This document shows, one piece after another, positions 28,901-40,900 of a stretch of DNA of 64,000 nt. Source of the DNA: Parelaphostrongylus tenuis (Eukaryota; Nematoda; Chromadorea; Rhabditida; Metastrongylidae); assembly GCA_019055375.1 (NCBI GenBank), contig JAHQIW010002017.1:310001-374000 (forward strand). Reading direction: 5' to 3'. The first letter of the stretch is position 1. Every line of letters begins with the position of its first letter. Under the pieces are notes generated by a model. It saw nothing but the letters and a program-made list of their open reading frames with translations. It had not been told where the DNA came from and searched no databases. The translations under genes and the position numbers were made by a program.

Positions 28901-31900
28901 GAGAGACGAATGGTTGGGTAAAATTTACTATACACCGTTAGAAGTTCAATTTAACCACTACAAAAGAGAAGTTTACGGAGCATCTCAGAACACAATATAA
29001 GATAGAAAATTTGGCTCCATTCATTCAATGATTTCACAATAAAAAGGTTTATTCGTTCAGTAGGCACAACTCAAACCGTCATTTTCCATCGAAAACAATT
29101 ACATTAGAGCTAGATGTGAAAAAGGCTGAGGACGAGAAGCAACGAAAGGACAGAGAAAGAGAGAAGGAGGCTAAGGAGGTAAGAGAATGTTATTTTTATT
29201 GTATATGTGTATTTCAAGAGCTCTATACAAAGCCAAGGTACTCAATCCGATGAAAAACTCACGATTTTTACAGCAGTGAAGAAGAGTTCCTTACATTGAT
29301 GACATTACAGAAAATAGAAAAATCTAACCGAATGACTGGAAGTGGTCGACATGCGAAAAGAGATGTTATCCTTGTATTTTGATATTCTTCATTTCCAGAA
29401 AGCAGCGGCTGCATTAGTGGCATTACCGCTTGGTGCCCCACCAACCTATGCAGAATCAAAGAAGGTTAGAATTTTAGCCATCGCTTGCCTCTCAAAGCAA
29501 TGCAATTCTGTTTCCACCTAGAGAATGATGCCAACGTTTATGATATTTCCGTACCGCCATGATCTACAGTAATGGGAACAGTGGAACCTCTAAGCTAGAG
29601 AGAAACGTCTAGCTACAGCTACAGCTTTTACCTCATCTTTGACCTCTTTTTCCACACTGCGAATAACTCTCGGTAACCTGGTTTCTCGAGATTATCGTTC
29701 TATTCATCTCCTCATGGAATAAAGAGAGATCTGGCAATAGGTTTAATAGCCTTACGCTTTTGAGGCTCATTCATACTTTACTCACACATATTACTGTGTA
29801 AATGCGGCATTTTGCAGGATATGTTCTCTTATATATCAAGTTGAACTGCGTGTATCACCCGCCACCTGAAGTCCCGTTGATCGTCGAGTGACTCGAGCGG
29901 GTGCCAGCAACACTTCCATTTTTGCCCGTCGCGTGCGAGAGTAGCCCAGTGGGTCCTCCTCGCTCAAGGGATTCGCTGAGCATCACATCTCTCCTCTATG
30001 TCTTCCGTGAATAAATTGGACTAACGGGCTGGTGGTCTTCTTGTAGAGCGCTTGATATCCCGAGAAATTCGGTAACGGCTCTCGTCTATCGGTTGTCGTT
30101 AAAGCGCATCAGGTGTACGGCCCACCTTGTTTTCGATACCTGGCGCCTAGAACGGCTTCTCTGATTTTTGATCGTTGACGCAAGTCGAAATTTTGGATTC
30201 TTTCTCTTATTTGCGAGATACGGGATATCCCTAGCATTGAACATTCGATTGCGCATTCAATAACGCTAGGTGATCTTTCATTCGACTCACGTAGCAACCA
30301 GGTTTCTGCTGCATCCGTTAAGGCAGGGATATTCGTCGAGTCGGAAAGGTGGGCGCGGAGTCGGATGTTCTTTGTCCCCTTCACTACATCTTCGATGCCC
30401 TTAACGTTCTCCAAGCCGCTCGTTTCCTCCTGCTCAACTCTGGAGCTAGGTTCTTCATCATGTTGATTTCACGACCTAAATAGACGTATCTGGAGCACTT
30501 GGAGATTGTCGTTCCGTTGAGCGTGAATGGGGCATTCAAAACTCATCCATTCCTCATGGACATCGTTTCCGTTAGATTTAGTTGAAGACCAATCTTTCCA
30601 CAGGCGTTATCGAAATCTGTCAACATTCGTTCCGCTTGGCGGATGTTTGGTGATATGAGAACGATATCGTCAGCAAAGCGAAGATGGTTTGATTGTCGAC
30701 CGTCAGTTGTCACTCCCATAACGTCCCATTCTAATGTTCGCATGACGTTTTGTAGGGTGGCAGTGAATAGTTTTGGTGAAATTGTATCGTCTTGTCGAAC
30801 CCCTCTTCTTACGTCAATGGTAATATTGTTGTTGAAGAGAGATATTTTTGCCGTGAAATCTTTGTAAAGCTCACGAAGGATCATTATGTACCGAGTAGGG
30901 ACGCCCCGGTTATCCAGAGCCTCTATAACCGCTTCTGTTTCCGCTGAATCGAAGGCTTTCTTCAGATCGATGAAAGTGAGACAGAGTGGTTGATTGTACT
31001 CTCGTGAAACTTCAATGAGTCTTGTAATCGTGTGGATGTGGTTTATGGTACTAAATCCTTTTCAAAACCCTGCTTGTTCTCATGGTTATCCTTCGTTCAG
31101 CATTCTATCATTCTTTTTTAGGATGGCTCAAGTGAAGAGTTCATAGACATCGGACAGCAAGCAGATAGGGCGATAATTGCCTATGTCGTGAAGGTCTCCC
31201 TTTTTGAACAAAAATGCGGTCTTGCTGGTTTTCCATTGAATGGGACCTTGCATTCTGACAGGTAGCGAGTGAAGAGCGGAGCCAGGGTGTCGATAAAACT
31301 AGCGGCAGGTTTTTCATGTGCCCTGGCCTAATGACCGGGTGTTGTTCTGTTCTTAACCGACGATGTAGCATGTCGGATTTTGGAAGGGAGGGGGGACCGG
31401 TGGAACGGCAGGTTCATCCTCTTTCAATTCATATGACGGCGAGAGGACATGGCTAGCGGAGATCCGAGTAGTACTGGTTGATAATTTTCTCATAACTCTT
31501 CTGGAAGCTGTAAGTGTCTGCTCAAGACATGAGAGCAGTCATTTTGGTCTTACAATTGGCGAAGCCTCGCTGGACTTGCGAATTCTCTTCCAGGTTTCTG
31601 CAGCTTCTAGCATAACTGCTGCTCGTCTCTCGTTGAGGTCTTCTCTTATCGCATCTCTACAGCGTTTCGCAAGATCGGACGTAAGGTTTCGCTTGCCTGT
31701 AGCTCGTGTGATTCCACGTTGACGTATCAGCTCGAGTGTCTGCAAAGATAAGCGTCTCTTCGTGACTTTAAGACTCTCGGCTTTTACAGCGTTAACGTGG
31801 GGATATTCAACGAGCCGGTCGTATTCTTAGTCGATGTTGTCGACAAGGCTATCTTCCCAGGAGCCGCGTATTGATTTCAATATATTCCAGTTTACGGTAG

Positions 31901-34900
31901 TCCGGGACTTTGCTCTTCGAATTTAGCGGCTTTCTCTCCATTTGCGAAAAGCGGAACGTTGCGATAGTCCAATCCCGTGTAGAGCTTAGGAACAACAGCA
32001 ATATCGGTTATGCATAATCTCAAATTTACTAGGATGTGGTCTGTTTCGTTATGGTACTCTACATTGGGAGACTCCCACGTCCATCGCTGAGAGTGAAGCT
32101 TTTGGAATTGAGTTCCCTGGATGGTTTGAGTCGTCATGATAAGCTCACGAAGCCTCTTACCCTATTCATTCCTTTCTCCGTGAGTCTCAATGTGGCGCTC
32201 TTCAGACGATCTTCTTTGTCCAATTTTTGCGTTAGAATCTCCGACAATGACTCTAAAGAATATATAAGATTCTCTGAAAAATTTTCTGAGATCCACAAAG
32301 AACGCTTCGACTTTGTCTTCGTCATACCTTGATGTTGTTGTTGCTGCATAAGCAACGAAGATCATCAAAGCCGGCATTAAAGCACATCGTTCTAACCGTA
32401 ATCGTACGATAGCGGTTGTTAGTTGTTCAAATGAATCGATGTTCCACGGTCAAATTCGATTTGACGAGGACGACAACGCCGCCGACACCTCTGCTATCGC
32501 ATGTTTCGAGAAACAGTTCTTCTCCGATGTCATAAACAGCGTGAAAAGAATTGCGTCTTCTCGTCGCAGCCAGGCCAATGACGTCATACCGTATTCCTAA
32601 TGCTTGAATCAATAGATCTTCCACAGCGAATTCGTAAGTAAGTGTTCTTGCACTGTGGGTACAGACCGTCATTTTAGTCCGTTTTGATTTTCGGCGGCCT
32701 AGTTGGGCCCTGAGATTTTAGCGGCCTCTCCGTACTCGTCCTACCTGGCGCTACCGTGCTGGGGGCTCTTTTGGGGATAAGGGATTGAGGTTCATATTTG
32801 TTACTGTTTTTAGCATTTTGATACCCAATGTATAGCTTGCTAGGGTCTAAACGTGGGGGCTGGGTACTCACGAGTAGCTTGTCATTCTCTTTTGAAGGAG
32901 CGGAAGGAGGTTATTTGTTAGAGGCCACTCCTATCCGCCTCGCATGTACTTCCCAGTCGCTTGATTGCAGGCTTTTGGCCGACTTTACTCGTAGAAATAG
33001 AGTTTTGTTAAATCGGTGCTACAGAAGCAGGGAGGTCGTCCTCTGGATCCACCTATGTCACCAGGAAGCACACGGTCGCTTTTGGTTCGCGTTTATTCCC
33101 CTATCCACCACCTGGGGATGCGCCACGTGCTCGCGCAACTAACCGGAGGGATCTCTTGGAAGGGAGATCCGTGGAGCTGCGTATACAACTTTCAAAAATT
33201 AAGAGATAGAGCTCAGTCCTACATAGCAAAGTAAAATGTAATCACTCGCATCAACATACATACGTGGTCAACTTTGATCCATCTTTCACATTTACCAGAC
33301 AAATATACCTATAGGGCACAAATAGTAAAAATTAATTAACTTGTATTTCTTTACCCCTTCGAGATCAGTCAATGCCTCGATAGTCGCTTCTTGATGTTTC
33401 AAATTCTTACCTTAATTGTGCTATGTCTGTAAAACTTTTCTTAGGATGTCGTACTGGCAAGCAATGTGATGACAAACAACCGCCCACAAACACGTAAGCT
33501 TTCTTCATGAGAGTTCTAATGAGTTAACTAATGAAAGGCATTCTGTTTTGTTCTGTTTTTAGCGCAATTGCCAGGCCACGAGGCACTCACTAAAAAATCC
33601 AGCGATTCGGTGAGAAAAGGTTTTATTGCCATGTCATCTCTTGACCTTAACCATTCATCCGCTTTTTGTAAATACACAAATCCATTTCCAGCTAGACCAT
33701 TCAAAGCAAAGCGCTAGCACTGCTCCGCTTCAAGTAAGTTTAGCGATGTAAAAGAGATAAAGTGGAGAGTGTTTTTGCTGTCATGAGAGTTATGCTGATT
33801 TATTCTAGAATTTTTTTGGAGTTATTTTGAATGTTTATTACGAGGTTTTAGAAACATTTGGTCCACCAGGCGAAACCATCGACTGATGGTGATGGACCAG
33901 TGTCATTGAACACTATGCCATCACCACATACCACATACGCCTCCCTCCTTGCTACAATGCAGGGCTTAATGTGGGGCGGGGGTCACTGACGAGGAGGCCG
34001 AAACCTCCGAAACACCGGTGTATGGCCCTGGCGTACCAACCTCGTTTAGGCTAAAAGCATTCTTTTTTTTTTGGAGTTATTCTAGAATTATTCTAAAAGA
34101 GGAAAATTTGTTTCAATTTATAAATCTGCAAATATAATTTCAAATTTTTTTCAGATATAGTACTTACAATGATCAAAGTAATAATGTCATGATGAAGCCT
34201 TTAAGTCACGATCTAATGCAGTTCTTGACATTAGAGTGAAACGAACTGTTGATTTGTTGATTGATTCGAGAATTTAGCTGTTTTGTTTGAACTCAGTTTT
34301 GCTTCTTATCAAAGACTTGCAGTGTTAACGTTACTTTCCAAAATTTCGAATCAGGAAATATCTCTGCGTAGACATAGGCCTTCGTTATGATCCTGTTAGG
34401 ATGCCAAAAATCTCTAGTTACGAAATTGAACAATTTTTTTCATATGTCACGATCCAACATCATAACTGTTCACTATTTGCTTCTGCTTCGATTTCGTTGC
34501 ATGGTTAGATTCCTATCTATCAAAAATAAAACACCCCATGGTTTTTATGAGTTGTGCCAAGACTGTATGAGTGAGTAGCATTACAAAAAGGATTTTACTC
34601 AAGCAAGGCGCATTGAAAGTCTTATAAATTTTCAGACAAGAGTTACAACTCCCTCCATATCTACTACTCAGAATGAAAGCAGAGTAGAATTATCAAAACT
34701 AGCTGATTTGACAATTCTTGCACCTCAATCTATGCCTTCAAATCCAGCACCAAAGCAAAGAGTAGAAAGGCTCGAAACACCTATACTAACTCAAACACCA
34801 ACAACTGTGGCATCAGCTCCCTCGTTATCGGTTACTGCGAAGTCACCCAGTTTATCGTCATATAAATACACAATAAGTTCCCAAACTGGGCGGCGGTCGC

Positions 34901-37900
34901 CATCACGGACATCGAACAAAATTGCTGGTAACACCAATAAGCAGAAAACAGGGGTTTCTGGCGGATCATCAACCACTACTGGAATGGTGCGGTCGTTATC
35001 ATCGTCATCTATATCGCAGAAAACACATACGGACACTGAGTCGAAGCTTGAGACTGCAAAGGTGCATTTTTGACTGCATTTGTCACTTTACAAAGGCTAG
35101 TGATTGAGATCAAATATTACAAAAACAATTATGCAATAGTAAGCATAAATGTGTATTTTAGCTTCGCTTTCACAATAACTCCTGGATTTATAAATATTAT
35201 GTCGTTCCATAAGTTTTGGCACAGAGCACTAAACCAATTTAGTTAATCATAAGTGACCGAAATTGCAATTGTACTATCTTGGTGTCGTAAAAGGCGCATT
35301 TTTTTGCTAATATTTTGGTATACAGGTTGCCTATATTTGCTTTAAGATAGAGCTGTCTTGAAGAGTAAATTCGCTCACTATCCATGCACGAATTGCACAT
35401 AAGGAAATGCTAGTGAAGCGTCGCGTAGCAGTAATGGAGGTTCCTGTGGACGGCCCGAGCGCCACTGATCATCCAGAAGGTTTTCTCCAGCTTTGAACTT
35501 TGCGAACCCCTCCTTGACCACACTTTCCTCGGCCCTTTAATCACCTCAAGTTCCATTAATCTAAAGCCCGCTCAAACAGCATTCTTCCCTACGTGCTGTA
35601 TGTGCATGAGCGAATCTACTCTTCAAAGAGCTCCATCTTAAATCAAGTATAGGCATGTTATGTACTAAAATGTTCACAAGAAAATGCGCAATTGAATCAT
35701 ACTACAATCTACAATAACGGAATTTTAGTTAAATCTACTTAGTGAATATACTTTCAGGGCCAAAACATATGAAATGACCCAATATTTTGCTGAGAGATCG
35801 CGTTACATATCTATGATGAGGTACTGTGTATGATACGGACGTACCTGCGCTCTTGGCACTTCAACTTCTTTATTTGGATGTCAGTCTATTGACTCATTTC
35901 TCCACATTCCATCAAAGCGTTCTGGCCATTCATTAAAACTTATCACTGAGATGCGATTTTCCTGCTCATCAAGCGGAGTATCCATAGATTTTTTCCATAT
36001 TACTATATGGCTATCAAATATTTATCATGCGGATCCCAGTACTTCTAGCATTCCATTCATTTACTCGTATTGATTTTCCTTAAAGCTCTTCAAACATTTT
36101 GAGTGCTGTTTCTACTACTGCTTGAAAATTCGTCTTCTTCATGGTTGTCGTGGAATGCTGGTCGAATCGAATCTATTTGCAATCGCGAAGTAAGCCAGGC
36201 TATGGCGCTTCCAAGTGACTACAAAACAGTGCTGGCTAGGAACTAAACCAGAATTGCGCTTCTCATTAACCCGCTGATCACGAGCATCACTAAAGACTAG
36301 GCTACCACTTCTTACTCTTTGAATTAACAAGTGGCACCTTATTGATCCGTCTTCACAGTATTTCCTTTTTCATTAAGCGGATTCCACTACTTTTAGCATT
36401 CACTTCGTTTTTTTCTTCTTTTTCTTGAACGTTAAAGAACTCTGGTTGAACACATCTCCTTGCAATCTCGAGGGTAGCCTGGCTGTGGCATCGCGTCCCG
36501 TATTGATTTAGCTATTAGAAATCAGTAAAGGAGCGGCGATTTGGTATTTTGAGATCACCTAGATTGTTCAAATCGCTTTTTTCTGTCCAGAAAGAGGAAC
36601 TTAGATCAGGAAATGATAGACTTTGAAGGGTGAAATTTTAGACTAACCAAAAAACTAAAGCTCATGTACCGAAATTAGATAATAGAAGTGGTGATGACAC
36701 ACTGTCATTGTACACTGTGCCATCATCACATACTCCTACCTCCTTGCTACAATGCAACCCTTTATGTGGGGCGTGGATCACTGACGAGGAGGGCGAAACC
36801 TCCGAAACACGCGTGTATGGCCCTGGCATACCAACCTCGTTTAGGCTTCAAAACATTCTGTTTTGAAATTATTCAGATCATATTGTTTTACAAAGTTCAG
36901 AGCTCAATGGTGTCTACATAGGCTTAGTGGGCTAACATTTTGAAATGCCGTATTAGTGGTACCTAAAACATCCCGGCTGCGTGCTAATGCAGCTTCTTAA
37001 GTAAAATTATTAACAGTTTTATCAGTTTTTCTACCAAATTATGACACAAGTAATGCAACTCTTTGGACATTTTGATAATCATGTGTATTTGAGGCACCAC
37101 CCACTCCTGCGCAAGCCATGCCGCCAAAGCGGAGCACTTGGGTATAGAAGGGGTGGGTGCTTTCACAAATTCACTATATAATAGTAAATGTTGCATCAGC
37201 GTACTAAAGACGCCACAAGATTAATTGCTCAATATCGTATTCCTTATACTTTTACGTAATTAATTAATCATCATTTTGTTGTAAATGAGGCAAATATCGC
37301 GCATATAAGGAAGATTTTTGAAACTAGATTTCTACGTTCTGCTTATATGACTAGAGCGCTGTGGCGCAGTAGTTAGAGGTGCCTACGTCACGCGCAATGT
37401 GGATGGTTCGATCTCGCTGTAATGGTTTACCAGGTCATCAATCCCCCCGAAATCCCTAGATTGGTACCAGGCGCAGCAATGACTCGATACAGCGGTGAGG
37501 CCACCTCGAGTCACTGTAGAGGCCAGATATGCATTCAGTCACGTCAAACGAAGTCAAAAAATGGAAAACGAATGCATGGCGCATCCCTCAGGGGTTGATC
37601 AACTCCGAGTGCTCTGTCCTTTTATGCTTTAACATATGACGATACTAAATAACTATGTGTTCAGCAGGAGTAACATTGTACAGTTTCATTCTATGAAGCA
37701 GATCGTATTAGCCATTTGGGCGGGATTATGTAATTGATCTAGACATTTTTTAATTGAAGAATATGATCATTTGGTTGAAATTTATTGCCACATGTTTTAC
37801 CTGTAGTTTTAAATCGTCGGCCAACTGGTGTGGACAGCTAAAAACTCCATTTGTCCACACTGGTCGTACATTGGGGGCCTACAAGGGACAGACAAAACAT

Positions 37901-40900
37901 CATAGTTCTCATAAGCTTCTCTTTTGTCAGCTACTTTTGGGGAGAAAAAATCATCTGATACTTATCGGATTCTCCATCATTGCTTAGTTCCAAGCTTCCA
38001 TATGCTCAACTTTTTCTCAGCTTGGGTGATCACGCTTTTCGATCCTCATTAGCTGCGTCTTGTAACTGGGCATCCAGAAACACCCTTTCGTGATGACTGG
38101 TAAACGGTTAGGTGAAATTGGACATTACTGCTGGATATATTTCGTTTTCTTGATAAGCTTTCTTCAATTCAGGTACGATGAATGTCGTCCCTGTACCAAC
38201 AGCATAGAAAAGATGATATTGCGCAATTTCAACTTTGATTTTAACGAAGGACACGTTCAAATGCGTCACATTGTGATACATAAGCTGGCTATCATAGAGA
38301 AGCTCTCTGACAGCATCACGAATATCACTCAGCCTTATTAGCATTTGTTTCTATGTGCGCTGACTTTTTGAACGAATATTTCTTTTTTCAGGGAACACGA
38401 AAATAAGCTGAAGTTTCAACTATGACATCATACATGGATTAATTATGGTTTCTTATAATTGAGAGCTGCCTGTGTATCAGTAAAGATTTTCTATAATTTT
38501 ATAACCAGCGGACTTCATTATTACAACCTATTACTCTTTGAGAACTTGATCACAGCTCAGTAAGCTATGTGTAGGCATCAGAACTTGAATACAATAAAAC
38601 AAAAAACCTCATCTCTCTTATTCCAAAGGAGCCTCAAGGCGGCATCGTCGTTCTTGGTGATAGATATGGATGCCTTAATGGTGTGTTCCACAGCAAATTA
38701 GAGCACATCATAGTAAATGATCATAGATGAGTACAGACAAGGTACTAAAATCTTGGAACCATTTCAGGCTGTCTGAGCATGCATGGGTTAAGGTGGATCT
38801 ATCTGTACATACATGAAATGAAAATCGTTTATGACCATATTTATTCGTAATAACTTACGATTTGAAAAGACTTACTGTCGATGATGGATATGGATGTACC
38901 TCAGTGGAGTAAATTGAAGGTTTTGCCTGACTGATTTTGCTGTTGTTTCAAAATTCCACACAGATTTGGTAGCCTCTTTCGTACAATAATTCTTTTGTCA
39001 CTGGAAAACGAAAAAGTCACTCGATAAAAAAAGAAACAGAATTTTGAAACATCGTAGAGTATGAAGCATTCACATCACTGGTCGGCTCTTAGAAAATGCC
39101 CTAATGATCAACAAAGATGAAGAATTGAATCGACATATGCAGCATGTTCACCTTAACTCTTTCAAAGCTAGAAGTGGAACGCAGAGCAATGAAGATAAAA
39201 ACGACCTCATAAAAAAATATAATTCGGGGTGCCGTGGCCAAGTGTTGTGATGTTCGACGAGACGAGCATGGAGCTGAGCTCCACCCCTCCACACCCCCCA
39301 CCCCCACCCCAAACCCTCTTCGGTAGTCAACAACGTCCTCTGGAACGCCACAGCCAGGCTATCGCCGAAATCGCGAAATCGCAAGAATACTCGCTCATCC
39401 AGTATTCTACGATCTTCAAAAAGAAAAAAAAACGCGTTGAATGTTAGAAGTACTGGGATTCACGCAGTAAAAAAAAACACTGTGAAGACGGATCTCTCAA
39501 GTACCTATGGAATCTCAGGTTAACCGGCCATGTATTGATTTTAACGAAAACTAATGAACAAAAGCTGTTCTTTTTTTTGGATATTTCGGGATGTCAAACG
39601 CACAGAGGTACAACCGCCAATTCGATAGTCGCAATTCTACATGAAGAGCCGTAGAATAGCTAAGATCTACGGTTTTTTATTCTGGAAAAATATGAGTCCT
39701 CAGAGTAAAGACAACATACTGGGCTGCTCTTACTCGCGACAGAAATAAATGAAAAATTCACTGCTACTAACTTGCGTTCAGTGGGACTGTGAATGATGTA
39801 CCACCACTGACCCTGCTAGCATATACGGACTTGAATAACAGTACATCTATCGCTACCAATCTCATAAAAAGTCAAGTAAATAAGAACTTGTGCTTTTAAA
39901 CGCGACTGTTCCACAAAGAAGCGTGCATAGCCAGCTACGGGTGACCAGCGTACGCCGTTAAGCCACCATAACGATTAGTAAGTCATAACATTTGATTGGT
40001 TATTTAGATATGGCTCAGTCGATCACGGTATAGCTTATTTTTAACTTCTTCGAGAAAATGCCAGCTAGCTCGTAACCGATTGTATGACTCTATGTTGAAC
40101 GCAAGATTGTGTAATTTGTCTCAACGGTTAGAGAAAGAGATTACATGAACTCGGGCATAGTTCTTTACCTACTCTCTTGCGAAGGGAAAACTGAAAGTCA
40201 AGCAAGGCACTCCACTGAACACGTATGGAGCTCAAAGATTTAGTGGAGAGGTTTTCAAGCAAAAGTCAGTTTGTCGCACATGAATCTGAAACATCAAATG
40301 GAGAAGTCCTCGAAAATTTTTGGACAATCTTGAAGAATAGAATGAATCGTAAGGAAGATTGTCTCGTGGTCATGTATGACCTCGAGTTATTCCTCAGGCT
40401 GATTTTATCGAACCTGAGCAAGACACATTTCTGACCCATTCAAGACTTTGTATAATTGATTTCTAATGAATAACTGAGGGCTCTAAAAAAATAAGAAAAT
40501 AGTGAAAGACTAAAAAAAAAAGTTTAGCTATGCGCTCCAAAAGTGCGTCAAGCTTTTTCTTATGAAAGTGTTCGACCGAGTAAATTGTTCGCTAAAATTG
40601 ACCTTTCGAGGTTTTCGAAAAAATCCGCCGAAACACCAGTCACTTGGGTATCAAGTAAATTTTGTTAGTGACAACTCATGTCACTCATAAAGAAAACAGT
40701 GAAATGTTGATCAATGCCGGTCGGTCTTCGCAGTGTATAGCAATTTGGTGGGGATGAAAATTTGTTAAAGAGTTTCTCATCCAGAAAAGTTCACGAAAAT
40801 AATTTTTCATGTATTTTAAGAAGTAATTTGTTGCTTTTAGCCGACTTTACTTCAATTCGTCGATAAGGATTGCCTCCAATGCTTTCGTCCGGCAGGTTTT

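Noticed and set aside
32828..33234. Two plus-strand ORFs of 104 and 72 codons
   Set aside because: They are antisense to the RTE leader and N-terminal region.
34791..35036. 81-codon minus-strand ORF
   Set aside because: Antisense shadow of the well-supported Ser/Thr-rich exon; acidic poly-Asp is the complement of Ser codons.
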